Shown in pieces: positions 52,690 to 62,545 of a stretch of 64,000 nucleotides of DNA; the stretch's first letter is position 1, and each line of letters opens with the position of its first letter. Source of the DNA: Megaustenia siamemsis (Eukaryota > Mollusca > Gastropoda > Stylommatophora > Ariophantidae); assembly GCA_032433765.1 (NCBI GenBank), contig JAVIAB010000156.1:87478269-87542268 (forward strand), read 5' to 3'. The translations under genes and the position numbers were made by a program. Below the pieces are notes generated by a model that was given only the letters and a program-made list of their open reading frames with translations, did no database searches and was not told the origin of the DNA.

Positions 52690-53395
52690 AAGGTCCAAAA
52701 TGTTAGACCAAATCGCTAAGATTTTACCACCAGAACACACAAATTTAGGCTCATATTCAAAAAGTCGACCTTAAAACTCTACAAATCTACTCCCATACTC
52801 ATACAAGTTAGACTCATCGAACAGATAGTTATATCCAAAGTCAAAAAAGTTAGACCAAATCGCAAACATTTTACTCCCAGAACACAAAAATGTAGGCTCG
52901 TATTAAAAAAGTCGACCTAAAAATTTCAAAAAGCTACTCACATAGTCATAATTGTTAGACACATCGAACCGATCGTTATTTCTAAAGCCCAAAAAGTTTG
53001 GCCAAATCGCAAATATTTTACCCCCAGAACACAAAAATGTAGGCTCATACTCAAAAAGTCGACCTCAAAACCATAAAAATCTACTCACATAGTCATACAA
53101 GTTAGACACATCGAACAGATAGTTATATCCAAAGTCAAAAAAGTTAGACCAAATCGCAAACATTTTACTCACAGAACACACAAATGTAGGCTCATATTAA
53201 AAAAGTCGACCTAAAAATTTCAAAAAGCTACTCACATAGTCATAATTGTTAGACACATCGAACCGATCGTTATTTCTAAAGCCCAAAAAGTTTGGCCAAA
53301 TCGCAAATATTTTACCCCCAGAACACAAAAATGTAGGCTCATACTAAAAAAGTCGACCTCAAAACCATAAAAATTTACTCACATCTAGATATAAC
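52690..53395 (+). repeat. ~147-bp tandem repeat with dimeric higher-order structure
   Basis: CAAATCGC with a preceding TTAGAC or TTGG marks five units at about 52702, 52849, 52997, 53144 and 53291. Units alternate between an A type (GAACAGATAGTTATATCC, GTTAGACC) and a B type (GAACCGATCGTTATTTCT, GTTTGGCC), so the real period is about 295 bp. Confidence 0.8.
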
Positions 53396-53399
53396 TATT

Positions 53400-54027
53400 A
53401 ACGCTAAAAATATACTTCGGAACGATGTGTGAGAGATAAAGGGAGAGGAGGGAGGATGGTCTGATAGGTTAGACGTCTAAGAGAGGATAGGCGAGAAAAA
53501 TGGAGAGGGAGAGAGAGAGAATGAGCGAGAGAGACAGCAATGGAGAGAGAGAGATAGAGCGATACCGAGAGCGAGAGATAGCGAGAGAGAGAGATAGCGA
53601 GAGGGAAAGAGACAGTGCTGGAGAGGGAGCGAGAGAGAGAGAGCGATGGAGAGGAAGAGAGATAGCGAGAGACAGAGATGGAAAGGGAGAGAGAGAGATA
53701 GCGAGAGATAGAGACAGCGAAGGCGAGAGAGAGAGATAGCGAGAGCAAAAGAGACAGAGATGAAGACAGAGAGAGAGAGAGCGAGAGCTGATAGGTTTAA
53801 ATGGCGAGCCTGAGTAAGTGTTATAATGTAGGGAAGTCTATGAGGGAAGTTAACATTATGAGGGATGGTGGAAACGAGAGAGTGAGGCTGGTATGGAAGG
53901 CGAGTAGTCTATGAGGAAATAGGAGGGAAGGAGGGAGAGAGAGACAGAGAGAGAGAGAGAGAGATGGTTAGTCTCACTAATACAGACGAAAGACAGTTAT
54001 GAAAAGTTAAAGAACGAGTATAATGAG

Positions 54028-54059
<32 letters not shown>
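53400..54059 (-). repeat. Single inverted copy of the ~800-bp CT-rich unit
   Basis: The minus strand matches the tandem units at 49480-52005: CGCTAAAAATATACTTC at its low end, and the GGCTGGTATGGAAGGCGAG and CGAGTATAATGAGGAG landmarks. It has one copy only and is about 130 bp shorter than a tandem unit. Confidence 0.85.
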
Positions 54060-54073
<14 letters not shown>

Positions 54074-54742
54074 ACCACTAACACTGAGGAACATATTTAA
54101 CTCTTTACACTTCCAGCTTAGACTACCCAGCAATCTCTAACAGTTTCATCCTCATGATTCATTTATGACATAGAGCTAAACAGACACCCAACTACATCGC
54201 TATAAATAAATGTTATCCTTGTACTATATATTTACTCAGTGTACTAAATATTTTTGTAATGATATATAATATCCACTGTATGTTATATACCTATTGAGAT
54301 AATAAAAGAATAAAATATATCTTTGTATTCTGTTTTATATTGATCGTTTTTTCATTGATGTTGTATAATCTACTAAACTATCACTGTCGATCAAGTACAG
54401 CAAGAACTCCACGTCACTATTTAATGTTAGCACACTACACATGCTGATGTTGCCTGCGACGACCCGCGCCGACCGACCCGCGACTATCCCCGCCGCGCCG
54501 ACCCGCGACGAGCCCACGCCGACCCGGACGAGGTCACCGGATCACGCCGATCGCCGGTGCGCCGAGGTCACGCCGACCGCCGCCGACACCGGGACTAGAG
54601 GTCAACATCTGGACACGAATCGTCATGGTTAACTACCCCTGTCTCTCGTGTACATTTGGCGCATCGCGCACCACACTATATATCTTTGTTAATTTAGCAC
54701 CTAAATTGGGGCAAATGGACCCTTGTATACTACTCATCAGTC
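54060..54742 (-). repeat. Repeat 'X', right copy: candidate Polinton TIR
   Basis: It is inverted relative to 32074-32600. Its outer end reads CTTGTATACTACT (54730-54742), so the repeat starts AGTAGTATAC on the minus strand exactly as the left copy does on the plus strand. It contains a GC-rich expansion at 54455-54600 not seen in the left copy. Confidence 0.55.
54455..54600. repeat. GC-rich expansion inside repeat X
   Basis: A sharply GC-rich block (estimated over 70 percent by eye) built from short units such as CGCCGACC, GACCCGCGACGAG and GAGGTCACGCCGACCG. It sits where the left X copy has only GTTGACCTCGCGTATCGGTG. The frame at 54441-54632 is an artefact of this composition. Confidence 0.75.
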
Positions 54743-54744
54743 GC

Positions 54745-54845
54745 TGGACACTGAGGGAATTGCTGACGATGGGATCTGAGCACCTATGGACATGTTCGGA
54801 GTGCTATGATGATGACCCGCAAATAACTCAATAACTCAATAACTA
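54745..54845 (+). repeat. 3' UTR fragment of the J LINE family
   Basis: Contains CAGTCGCTGGACACTGAGGG and ATCTGAGCACCTATGGACATG, shared with 10762-10870 and 63890-63985, and ends in an ATAACTCA-type repeat tail. No J coding sequence is attached. Confidence 0.7.
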
Positions 54846-55554
54846 CAACATGTGTAGCCCCATATCACAGTTCTATGTTCCTAATTTCATTTCATGAGAA
54901 GTTTACCAAACACTTATCAGTCATTACCTATTAATGGCTACTTTCAAACAAAACTACTTTTGATCTCCTATGAAATACAGAGGGCCTCTCGCAAAAGTCT
55001 TGTGATCCCAGACACTGTCGCTGGACGTCAAAGAAAGCTTCGGTCTACACATCAAAAGAGTCTGTTTTCCTGAGACCTTCTTCGGTCTCCTGGTTACCTC
55101 AAGCTATGTCTCTCTCCATGTTCGTGGGACACCAGCGAGACGTCCGTTCGTCACTTCAACTCCAAGTCGAGCGACTCCAGGTTGACAATCTCTTTTTGTC
55201 AAAGTTCATGCCCCCCTCTTGTTTATCAATTCTAACTGTTACAACGTTAGTCATCCATTTTTGTTTTCTGATCTTTTTCTTTTAATTAAAATATTGTTGG
55301 CTTCTTTTCTGCCTTTCTTTATGCCTTGTAATTTGATTGTAACTTTTTCGTCCACAAATTTCCCTTCTGTTGGCCTATTGCTCTATCTCTTCCTCTAACA
55401 ATTGTTGGTATGCATTTTTGTACCTATACTGTATATGTATGTTGCACAAAAATCACAACACACACACACACACACACATACGCACGCACACACTCTCACA
55501 CATACAAGAAAGAGAGAGAATATTTACGTTTCAACAAGCATGTGATATAAAACA
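54846..55554. other. Unassigned, AC microsatellite
   Basis: Nothing recognisable apart from an (AC)n run at 55458-55479 and related CACGCACAC repeats. Confidence 0.5.
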
Positions 55555-55790
55555 ATAGGAAAGGCAAAAAGCGCTGAAAACATGAAATGCATACTCGCAT
55601 CGAAGCAAAGAACATGACTAAAATGGAGAATAATAAAGTGTTATGTACTCAACGCTATAGTATGGTGCAGATAAACATGGATATTAAGTAAGAAACCATA
55701 AGAGAAAAATGAAAATCCTGAAATGTAGTGTATAGAAGAATGGATGAAAAAATGGACGGGAAACAGAGTGCAACGGCACAAGATGATGAT
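55555..55790 (+). pseudogene. RTE LINE 3' fragment
   Basis: Broken frames encode KCILASKQRT and IKCYVLNAIVW, corresponding to NILTSKQIT and AKCYIFSIFLY in RTE-1, and end in a short GATGATGA tail near 55780. It is too diverged to assign to RTE-1, 2 or 3. Confidence 0.6.
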
Positions 55791-56550
55791 TTTTCTTCAA
55801 CTTCCCGTGTAGCATAGGTCAACAACAAACAATTATAAATCATCCTCTTTGGTGGCATTCTTGTAAGATCATTTCCATGCCTTTCCGATCTTCGTCAGCT
55901 CTGATTCCATCTGAGTTAACCTAGTTATGAATTTGGTTTCCGATTCGTTCCCATGGCATTCCAAAAAAAAAAAAAAAAAAAAAAAAGGGCAAGACGATGC
56001 TTGCTGACCTCTTTCACTCTCTCGCTCTCGTGTATGTGTGAGTGTGTGTTGTGCTTCACTAATCTCATTATCTCAGTGGCAACGCTCAGACATCTCGCAC
56101 GTTCTCAACACCTGGTCCCCGCATCTTCCTACACAATCCGCTGGACTTGACCTGAAACAACATTCAACGATCGATAGTTTGTCTACTCCACAGGTCGTCG
56201 GGTACTAGAGAAACTGAACATGTACACTATAACCGAGCTTAGCGAAACAAAAATTGTGCTGTTAAGAAATAAATACAATATTTTAACAACTTTACTTGTC
56301 TGGTCTAAATTTATTAGTAAATTTCTACAGCAAACAGACCAATAATTGGGGGAAAGGGAAAGGGAGGGGGGGGGGGGGTACGACGGGCAAATAAAATATG
56401 GACAAATCATACGGTTCTTTTTCATTATTGCGATTGTTAATCACCAAATAAATATTTGTTGTTATCAGAATTTGTGTCAAAGGGAATTTGCCAACTTATA
56501 TCTCATGAAAGCTCTTCAGAATTTCCACTCATCCTTTCCTTAGATAAAAG
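55791..56550. other. Unassigned, homopolymer runs
   Basis: A run of A at 55963-55985 and of G at about 56366-56379; no gene. Confidence 0.45.
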
Positions 56551-56551
56551 T

Positions 56552-56665
56552 CATCATCATCATTGAGTGCCGTCTCCGCGTCGAAGGTTGGCTACCATGG
56601 AGCGTTATTCCGCTCTGTCTCTTTGTTTTGATAGTGCAGATTGTCATAGGTTGCGGGAACAAGTT
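56552..56665 (-). pseudogene. RTE-1 LINE 3' end fragment
   Basis: CATCATCATCATTGAGTGCC (tail in reverse) and the CTACCATGGAGCG and GATAGTGCAGATTGTCATAG blocks match the RTE-1 3' end at 42330-42412. Confidence 0.8.
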
Positions 56666-56669
56666 ATCA

Positions 56670-56890
56670 TTATATGCCTCAGAACAGGACACAATTGACT
56701 CCACAGTCACATGTATACAAAATTCAGGATTGGCACCTCAACTACATGTACATGTGGACAGATGCCCCAGACTGCTGAACACATACTAAAAGACTACACT
56801 GAATATAGTAGACAGAGGAAAATCCATTGACCCATAGATACAACACTACAGACAAAACTAAATGGGCCACTGCAAGAATGACAAAAGACA
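56670..56890 (+). pseudogene. I-group LINE C-terminal (post-RNase H) fragment
   Basis: One frame gives CLRTGHN, then a stop, then KFRIGTSTTCTCGQMPQTAE and HILKD, followed by WATARMTK-type residues. This is the Cys/His-containing segment after RNase H in Nimb/I-type LINEs, the region seen at about 60300-60400 as well. Confidence 0.65.
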
Positions 56891-56959
56891 GTAAAATTTA
56901 TAGTGGAAACGACATTGCAGATGCAGACAATACTTCAGGCGAACGAAAGATAGATAGAA

Positions 56960-57140
56960 TGGATGCCGTCTCCACATCGAAGGTTGACTACCATGGAGCA
57001 CCATTTTACTCTATCTCTTGTCTTGATGGTACATCTGTCTAACTTGTAATGTTATCAATCCACTTTAGTCTTGGTCTGCCTCTGCCTCGTTAACCTTGTA
57101 CATTCCCATTGTAAATGACATTCAGTAGAGCATCGTGTCT
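56960..57140 (-). pseudogene. RTE-1-like 3' fragment
   Basis: Repeats the GCCGTCTCCACATCGAAGG and GTCTTGGTCTGCCTCTGCC blocks of the RTE-1 3' end, with a longer divergent end. Confidence 0.7.
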
Positions 57141-57143
57141 ATT

Positions 57144-58470
57144 CATCATCATCATTGAGTGCCGTGTCCGCATCGAAGATTGACTACCATGGAGCGCCAT
57201 TCTGCTCTGTCTCTTGCTTTGATAGTGCAGGTTGTCATAGGCTGACTTGTCAATCTTTTGATGTTACTCATCCATGTTAGTCTTGGTCTGCCACTGCCTT
57301 TTTTACCTTGTAATTTCATTTCCAAGATTGATTTTAGTAGGCTGCTGTGTCTTTTAACATGCTCCAAAAATATCATTTGTCTTGCTTGAATTGTGTTTGG
57401 TAGTTCTATTTTAATTTTTAGTTGTTTTAAGACTTCATCGTTTGTTTTCTTTTAATTTCATCCAATTCTTCCTGTTCCTCTATAAATCCACTTTTCAAAG
57501 GCTTCAATTTTCTGTTCTATTTTCTTGTCTTATGTCCATGTTTCTGCACTATACAGGAATGGTGAGAAGATATAACATTTTGCTATTCTTTGTTCTAGCC
57601 CTGGTGTTATTTGTTTTGATGTTAGTATATTTTTCATGGCATTAAAATTTCTTTTTTTGCCATTCTTATTCTTTTGTTTATTTCAGTTTTACATTTTCCG
57701 ACACTGGTTATGGTATGTCCAAGGTTGTTGGAGTTCTGAACTGTCTCCAGGTCTATTCCTTCAACTTTGATAGTGCAGATTGTCATAGGTTGCCTTGTCC
57801 ATCTTTTAATGTTGCTCATCCATGTTAGTCTTGGTCTGCCTCTGGCTCTTTTACATTGCATTTTCCCTTCCAAGATTACTTTTAGTAGGCACATTTCAAA
57901 ATTAAATTTTCTGCTGTTTTCTTTTCTTGTCTAATGTCCATGTTTCTGCACCATACATGAATGTTGAGAAGAAATTACATTTTGTTATTCTTAGTTTTAG
58001 CCCTGTCGTTATTTGTTTTGATGTTAATATATTTTTCATAGCAATAACATTACTTTTTTGCCATTTGTATTCTTTTATTTATTTCAGTTGTACATTTTCC
58101 ATCACTAATTATATTGTATGTCCAAGGTATTGTAGTTCTGAACTATCTGCAGGTCTATACCTTCAATTTTGATATCCACTTGTCGCTTTTGAGCATTATC
58201 TTTGTTTATGATAATAGTTTTAGTCTTTTTGATACTCATGTCTAATCCATATTTGTTGCGTTTCACGTTTATTTCATTAAGCAATTGATGTAGATCTTTA
58301 GGATTTTCTGCTAGTAATACAGTACCATCAACATATCTTAGGTTATTGATTATCTTTCCATTAATGTTTAGGCCTAGCATATCTGTTATGTTTTTTTTCC
58401 AAAGATTTGCTCAATGTATAGATTGAACAAACTTGGTGATATGATGTATCCCGATCTTACTCCTCTTTTA
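57144..58470 (-). pseudogene. Two partly overlapping RTE-1 copies
   Basis: A first copy (minus sense) covers the palm to the body from 58470 to 57900 (VDGTVLLAENPKDLHQLLNE at about 58265-58325, with the YADD motif changed to YVDG). It then jumps to a 3' end piece at 57893-57766, which is joined in a split codon region to a second body and 3' end from 57765 down to the CAT-repeat tail at 57144. The frames are badly broken. Recombination between two copies is the simplest explanation. Confidence 0.75.
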
Positions 58471-58822
58471 AAGATAAAAGTAGAGTATTTTTATTCCCTT
58501 TCAGGTAGATTCTTAATTCTTCTTTTGTCAAATGGATTAGCCATTCTTCCTTTGTTTCTCAAGATAGATTCCCTATTTTTTATTCTCTCCCGTCGCGAAA
58601 GATCTTCCATTGATTTATTTTTATTCTGTTAGAGAGATACTCTCAATTCTTTTTTTTCTTTCCTTCTTTGAGTTTTCTCCTTTTCTTGAACTAAAATCGC
58701 TGTACAATTTTTCCTCTCGAGGCTCTCTATTATTGTTCTTTTTTTCCTTGAGGAAGAGATTTTCTTTTCAATTAAAATTCCCCATGATTTCTTTACGATT
58801 TAGATGCTTCATTCATTACCAT
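58471..58822. other. Unassigned, T-rich
   Basis: Very T-rich with several GATTCTT or TTCTTTT stretches; no gene. Confidence 0.45.
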
Positions 58823-59076
58823 GGGAGCCGCGATAGCTAAGTGGTTAGTGAACAGAACTACAAAGGACAAGAGGTAGGGTTCGAACTCAACCGACGGCTT
58901 CCAGGTTCACCTAACCTTAAATTGGTAGCGGAATTTTTTCTGGGAAAATAAAGCGGCACGGACGTACTACCAATCACATTACCCCAAACACCATGTGCCG
59001 AAGGTCTGTCAAATTTATGGTCACTAACACCATATACCCTGTAAGCCACTTGGCGTGGCTATTTACTTTACTTTTG
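58823..59076 (+). mobile_element. tRNA-derived SINE
   Basis: The head GGGAGCCGCGATAGCTAAGT has an A-box (TAGCTAAGTGG) and the B-box is GGGTTCGAACTC near 58877-58888. The body ends in ACTTGGCGTGGC and the tail TTTACTTTACTTTTG. ATTCATTACC (58811-58820) and ATTCACTACC (59077-59086) flank it as a 10-bp duplication with one mismatch. The tail resembles that of the SINE at 33899-34241. Confidence 0.75.
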
Positions 59077-59369
59077 ATTCACTACCCTCCTGCTCCAACA
59101 CCCCCCCCCCCCCCCCGCATCAAATGAGCTTCGCTATTCCCTTTTTACCTTGTTATGGAGTATAGCTCTCCACATTATAATTTTAATCGGTTCTGTTTAG
59201 AGAGACGCTGACACAAGTACCGAACAGGAACTTATCATTTTCTTGCCCATATTTCTAGCCCCTCTTGTCGTATTAATAAAAATATTTGATAGATTTCGTC
59301 TCGTTTTTAAAAAAATAAAAATGCCAATTTGTTATCGTTTTTAATAACAACTATTATCACACATCGGTA
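59077..59369. other. Unassigned, poly-C run
   Basis: A run of about 18 C at 59099-59116; nothing else recognised. Confidence 0.5.
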
Positions 59370-60415
59370 TTCACAGATGGATCCACAAGTGAAGCATCAA
59401 AGAAGAAAGGTAGTGGCTCTATCTAACCTACCCAAGTGGCAAGACAGATACACACTCTCTTCCAGCCGGAGAAAGGTGCACATATTTTAGCGCAGACAGT
59501 TGCACTCCACACAGCAACATACACTCTCAACACACAAAAGGTCTTAAGTTCAAGAATTGTCATTCTTAGTGATGAATCTTTCCCCTACAGAAAAGACAAT
59601 CTGCTGCCTTGCAGAAAGATTGGGGACAATCAAAGGCTAAGAAAAGCAAACCTGAATAAAATGCTGGCTGAAATCGGATGCACTAGGTCACCGGCGCAGA
59701 ACACAGTGCAACGTTTTAACAGGTATTTAATCGGAATGGATCTAACAGACTCTAATTATGATGTTCTGTCTTTGGAGTCTACCCAGGCAGGTGGAATGCT
59801 GGGCCACGTGCCACGAAGGGGTCCACCACAAGTACACAGACCTGAGAAGAGCAATGTGGTCCACACCCACCTCCCTGGAAGAGAAACTATATGGGGCAAT
59901 CGAATCACTTAAACAGACAGCTGGCTTCATGAAAGAGTCTGGAACCTTACTCTGATTGAGTCTAGAGAGAGAGAGAGAGAGGGAGAGAGAGAGATGAATG
60001 GTTAGTCATACAAGCGATGCCAAGCCTGAAACAGGACAGATTCATTCAGAAAATAAAGTACAACATGTGTTCACTGTCAGAAAAGTCAGAACTATTCCCC
60101 AGTGGATACCAACACACTGTGGTATCCTTGGAAATGAGAAAGCGGATTGATTCGCAAACAGTTCAACCAACCCTACAGCTTAAAGAAACAAAGGTAATCC
60201 TGAAACAACCAAGGAAAACATGGAAAATATGAGCCAGAACACGACAGCCTAAACAAACTCAGCAGACATGAGCAGACCGAGATATTCAGAGCACCACCTA
60301 CACAAGAGCACTCAATGACTGCAACATGCGACGGCATAGGATCCAGACAAACTCCAGAGCATGTCCTACAGGACTGCTGCACTGTCAACCCCGTATATCA
60401 CAAATATACACTATA
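59370..60415 (+). pseudogene. I-group LINE RNase H and C-terminal region
   Basis: Scattered over three frames: VFTDGSTSEASKKKG (first catalytic Asp, near 59370), VALHTATYTLN and VILSDESFP (helix and third acid), then WIPTHCGILGNEKAD (last RNase H motif, near 60100) and QTPEHVLQDCCTVN (C-terminal Cys/His segment, near 60350). A (GA)n microsatellite at 59966-59995 interrupts it at the same place as in the fragment at 3897-4125. This is an older family than J and differs from it in sequence. Confidence 0.7.
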
Positions 60416-61100
60416 GTTAGCTATGTAGGATTAGTTTTATTTACTTACATATATGTGTGTGCGTGTTGTTTGTTTGTTCCTGCTGAAGACCTATTGAACC
60501 GAAACGTCGTTCAAATCTGTGTCGTCTACTAATCACGTAAAGCTTTTACCACACCATTTTTTCAATTTTTTTTTTCAATTCTCCCTCACATTTAGCTTTA
60601 CTGCAGCTTCGCATTTTTTATGCATTCATTTGCATTTCTTTCCCTTAAACACCCCCCCCCCCCCAATCACAAATATGGCATGACAAGTAATGGGGATCCG
60701 GTGAAGACCTCAAATGTACCGTCTTGTCCTTGACCCAAGCTGGTCTAAATGCATAGTTGTAGTTGATCTCTGAAGAAGAATGATCACAAATCATAATCTA
60801 TCATTCTATTGCACTATCATGGATACTAATAATCTGGAGACTTCAGGGGAATATGGCGCCCTGTTAGCTTGCCTCTTCCGAAAACTCACAGATAAGTGTT
60901 GTTTTCCAGTGAACTTTTCTGTTTATTTGTTTGTTTTTATTGATATTTTAAGGGATCATGTGATTGTACGCGCTTTCTATTTGATGTAAATCACTTTGCT
61001 TCTTTTGATTCATTGCATTTTGTTACATTTCATCACTTATACTCATCCTTGTTGACTGCACTATTGAACGAGTAAAAAAATGGCGATTTTTTTTTCATTC

Positions 61101-61107
<7 letters not shown>
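60416..61107. other. Unassigned
   Basis: A poly-C run near 60651-60664; no coding signal. Confidence 0.45.
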
Positions 61108-61155
<48 letters not shown>

Positions 61156-61235
61156 TGAATGGTTAGTCATACAAGCGATACCAAGCCTGAAACAGGACAG
61201 ATTCATTCAGAAAATAAAGTACAACATGTGTTGTT
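61108..61235 (+). repeat. (GA)n microsatellite and short I-group LINE fragment
   Basis: (GA)n over 61106-61153, then a segment matching 59996-60075 (ACAAGCGATACCAAGCCTGA, AAATAAAGTACAACATGTGTT). It ends at the start of J3. Confidence 0.8.
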
Positions 61236-61420
61236 TGGACGCGTAATTCATTTAATTTTTGGAAGACTCACAGTGTATCCGTGTGCTGCTGAGATATTTA
61301 CTGGACTTGGCCAGTTTATAACGTGGAAACGGGTTCTGGACCGTGCTACTGAGTAAGTGCACGTGAGTCTGGACCATCCAAAGCATCAACGTTCAGCGAC
61401 GTTCATCATGACGACGGTAA

Positions 61421-62545
61421 GTGTCAGTTTTCAGATGCAGCCCAAAACGACATGATCGAAAAAGGAAAACACGACGGGGCAAGAAAGGTGGCATTAAACT
61501 GTCAAAGTGTGAGAGGCTGTGCCTAAAGTATGTACGCGTTACTTATTGGAATTGTGGTTCCATTAAACAACGACGGCCCATTCTTGATAAGCTACTGTGC
61601 GGCGCCGATATAATGGTTTTGCAAGAAACTCTTCTTGGTGACAGGACAGTAAGTACTCCTGGCTTTCATTGTTTTTACAATAGACGACACCTTAGGCAGG
61701 CCATCCTTGTGCGCAACAATATGGTGGCAGCTGATGTTGATATGTCTGTGTGGAACAATGCAGAATTGCAGGTACATGCGGTTAGGGTGCAGACCCCAGT
61801 TCATTTCGTGATTGTTAATGTGTATGCCTGTAATGGGAAGGTGAACACACAACAATGGCAGAATCTCTTCGAGCTTGATGAAGAGAATATCATTTTCTGC
61901 AGAGACTTTAATGCTAGAGGAAACCAGTTGGGTAACGTCATAACCAACAAGCAGGGACAAGACCTAGAGAACGCACTCGTGTCGGCCGATTTAGTGTGCT
62001 TGAATGATGGAAGGGCAACAAGAATGGCCACTCGAACAGGGGACTCTGATAGTGTCATAGACCTGGCACTGGTGTCTTCCACCTTCGCACCGGTTTGCAG
62101 GTGGAGTGCACTGGGGTTCCACGGAAGTGATCACTATCCATGTGTCCTCCTAATTGAGAAAAGCAGAAATAAAAGCCAGAAAAGAAAGCTCCACACATTC
62201 AACTACGAGAAAACAGACCAGGACGTCACTAGCAAAATCAGACATAGGAAACAGAGCGCCCCTCATAGGAGGCAAGAGCGATGGACGCAGCCACCCTGGT
62301 GGAATGTAGATGTCGAGGAAGCTTGGCGGAGCAAGAGACAAACGGTCAAGACATGGCAGAAAGCTAGAAGGAATGGAAAAACTCAACCTGAGCTCTTGAA
62401 GCGTCTGAAAGTAGAGGTTGACCAAAAAATTATGCACTTTAAACTATGCGCTCAGCAGGCTAAGGATGCCAAATGGGATGACTTCTGTAAAATGTGTGCT
62501 CAGAAAAATCGCTCGCCACATTCTGGCGCCTTCATCAGTGCATGA
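61421..62545 (+). CDS. J3 endonuclease ORF (AP-type) with linker
   Basis: The product would be the target-DNA nickase at the N-terminus of the LINE ORF2. It has 374 open codons: a basic N-terminal region (HDRKRKTRRGKKGG), VTYWNCGSIKQRRPILDKLL, the metal-binding Glu in MVLQETLL (about residue 69), VNVYACNGK, FCRDFNARG, DLALVSSTF and FHGSDHYPCVLL with the catalytic SDH. The linker follows with the double-Trp PPWWN. The frame shifts at about 62500, so the protein would not continue into the reverse transcriptase. The frame opens with GTG; an ATG at 61408 is in another frame, so the native start is uncertain. Confidence 0.75.
   Translation: MSVFRCSPKRHDRKRKTRRGKKGGIKLSKCERLCLKYVRVTYWNCGSIKQRRPILDKLLCGADIMVLQETLLGDRTVSTPGFHCFYNRRHLRQAILVRNNMVAADVDMSVWNNAELQVHAVRVQTPVHFVIVNVYACNGKVNTQQWQNLFELDEENIIFCRDFNARGNQLGNVITNKQGQDLENALVSADLVCLNDGRATRMATRTGDSDSVIDLALVSSTFAPVCRWSALGFHGSDHYPCVLLIEKSRNKSQKRKLHTFNYEKTDQDVTSKIRHRKQSAPHRRQERWTQPPWWNVDVEEAWRSKRQTVKTWQKARRNGKTQPELLKRLKVEVDQKIMHFKLCAQQAKDAKWDDFCKMCAQKNRSPHSGAFISA

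Noticed and set aside
52446..52691. 81-codon minus-strand ORF
   Set aside because: No family features, spans a short direct repeat, and length is expected by chance in this window.
54441..54632. 63-codon Arg/Asp/Pro-rich ORF
   Set aside because: Produced by the GC-rich short-unit expansion; no homologous frame in the other X copies.
32074..54742. A clean single Polinton insertion with target duplication
   Set aside because: The sequences outside the two X copies do not match and belong to different LINE fragments, so I report the TIR idea only as inference.
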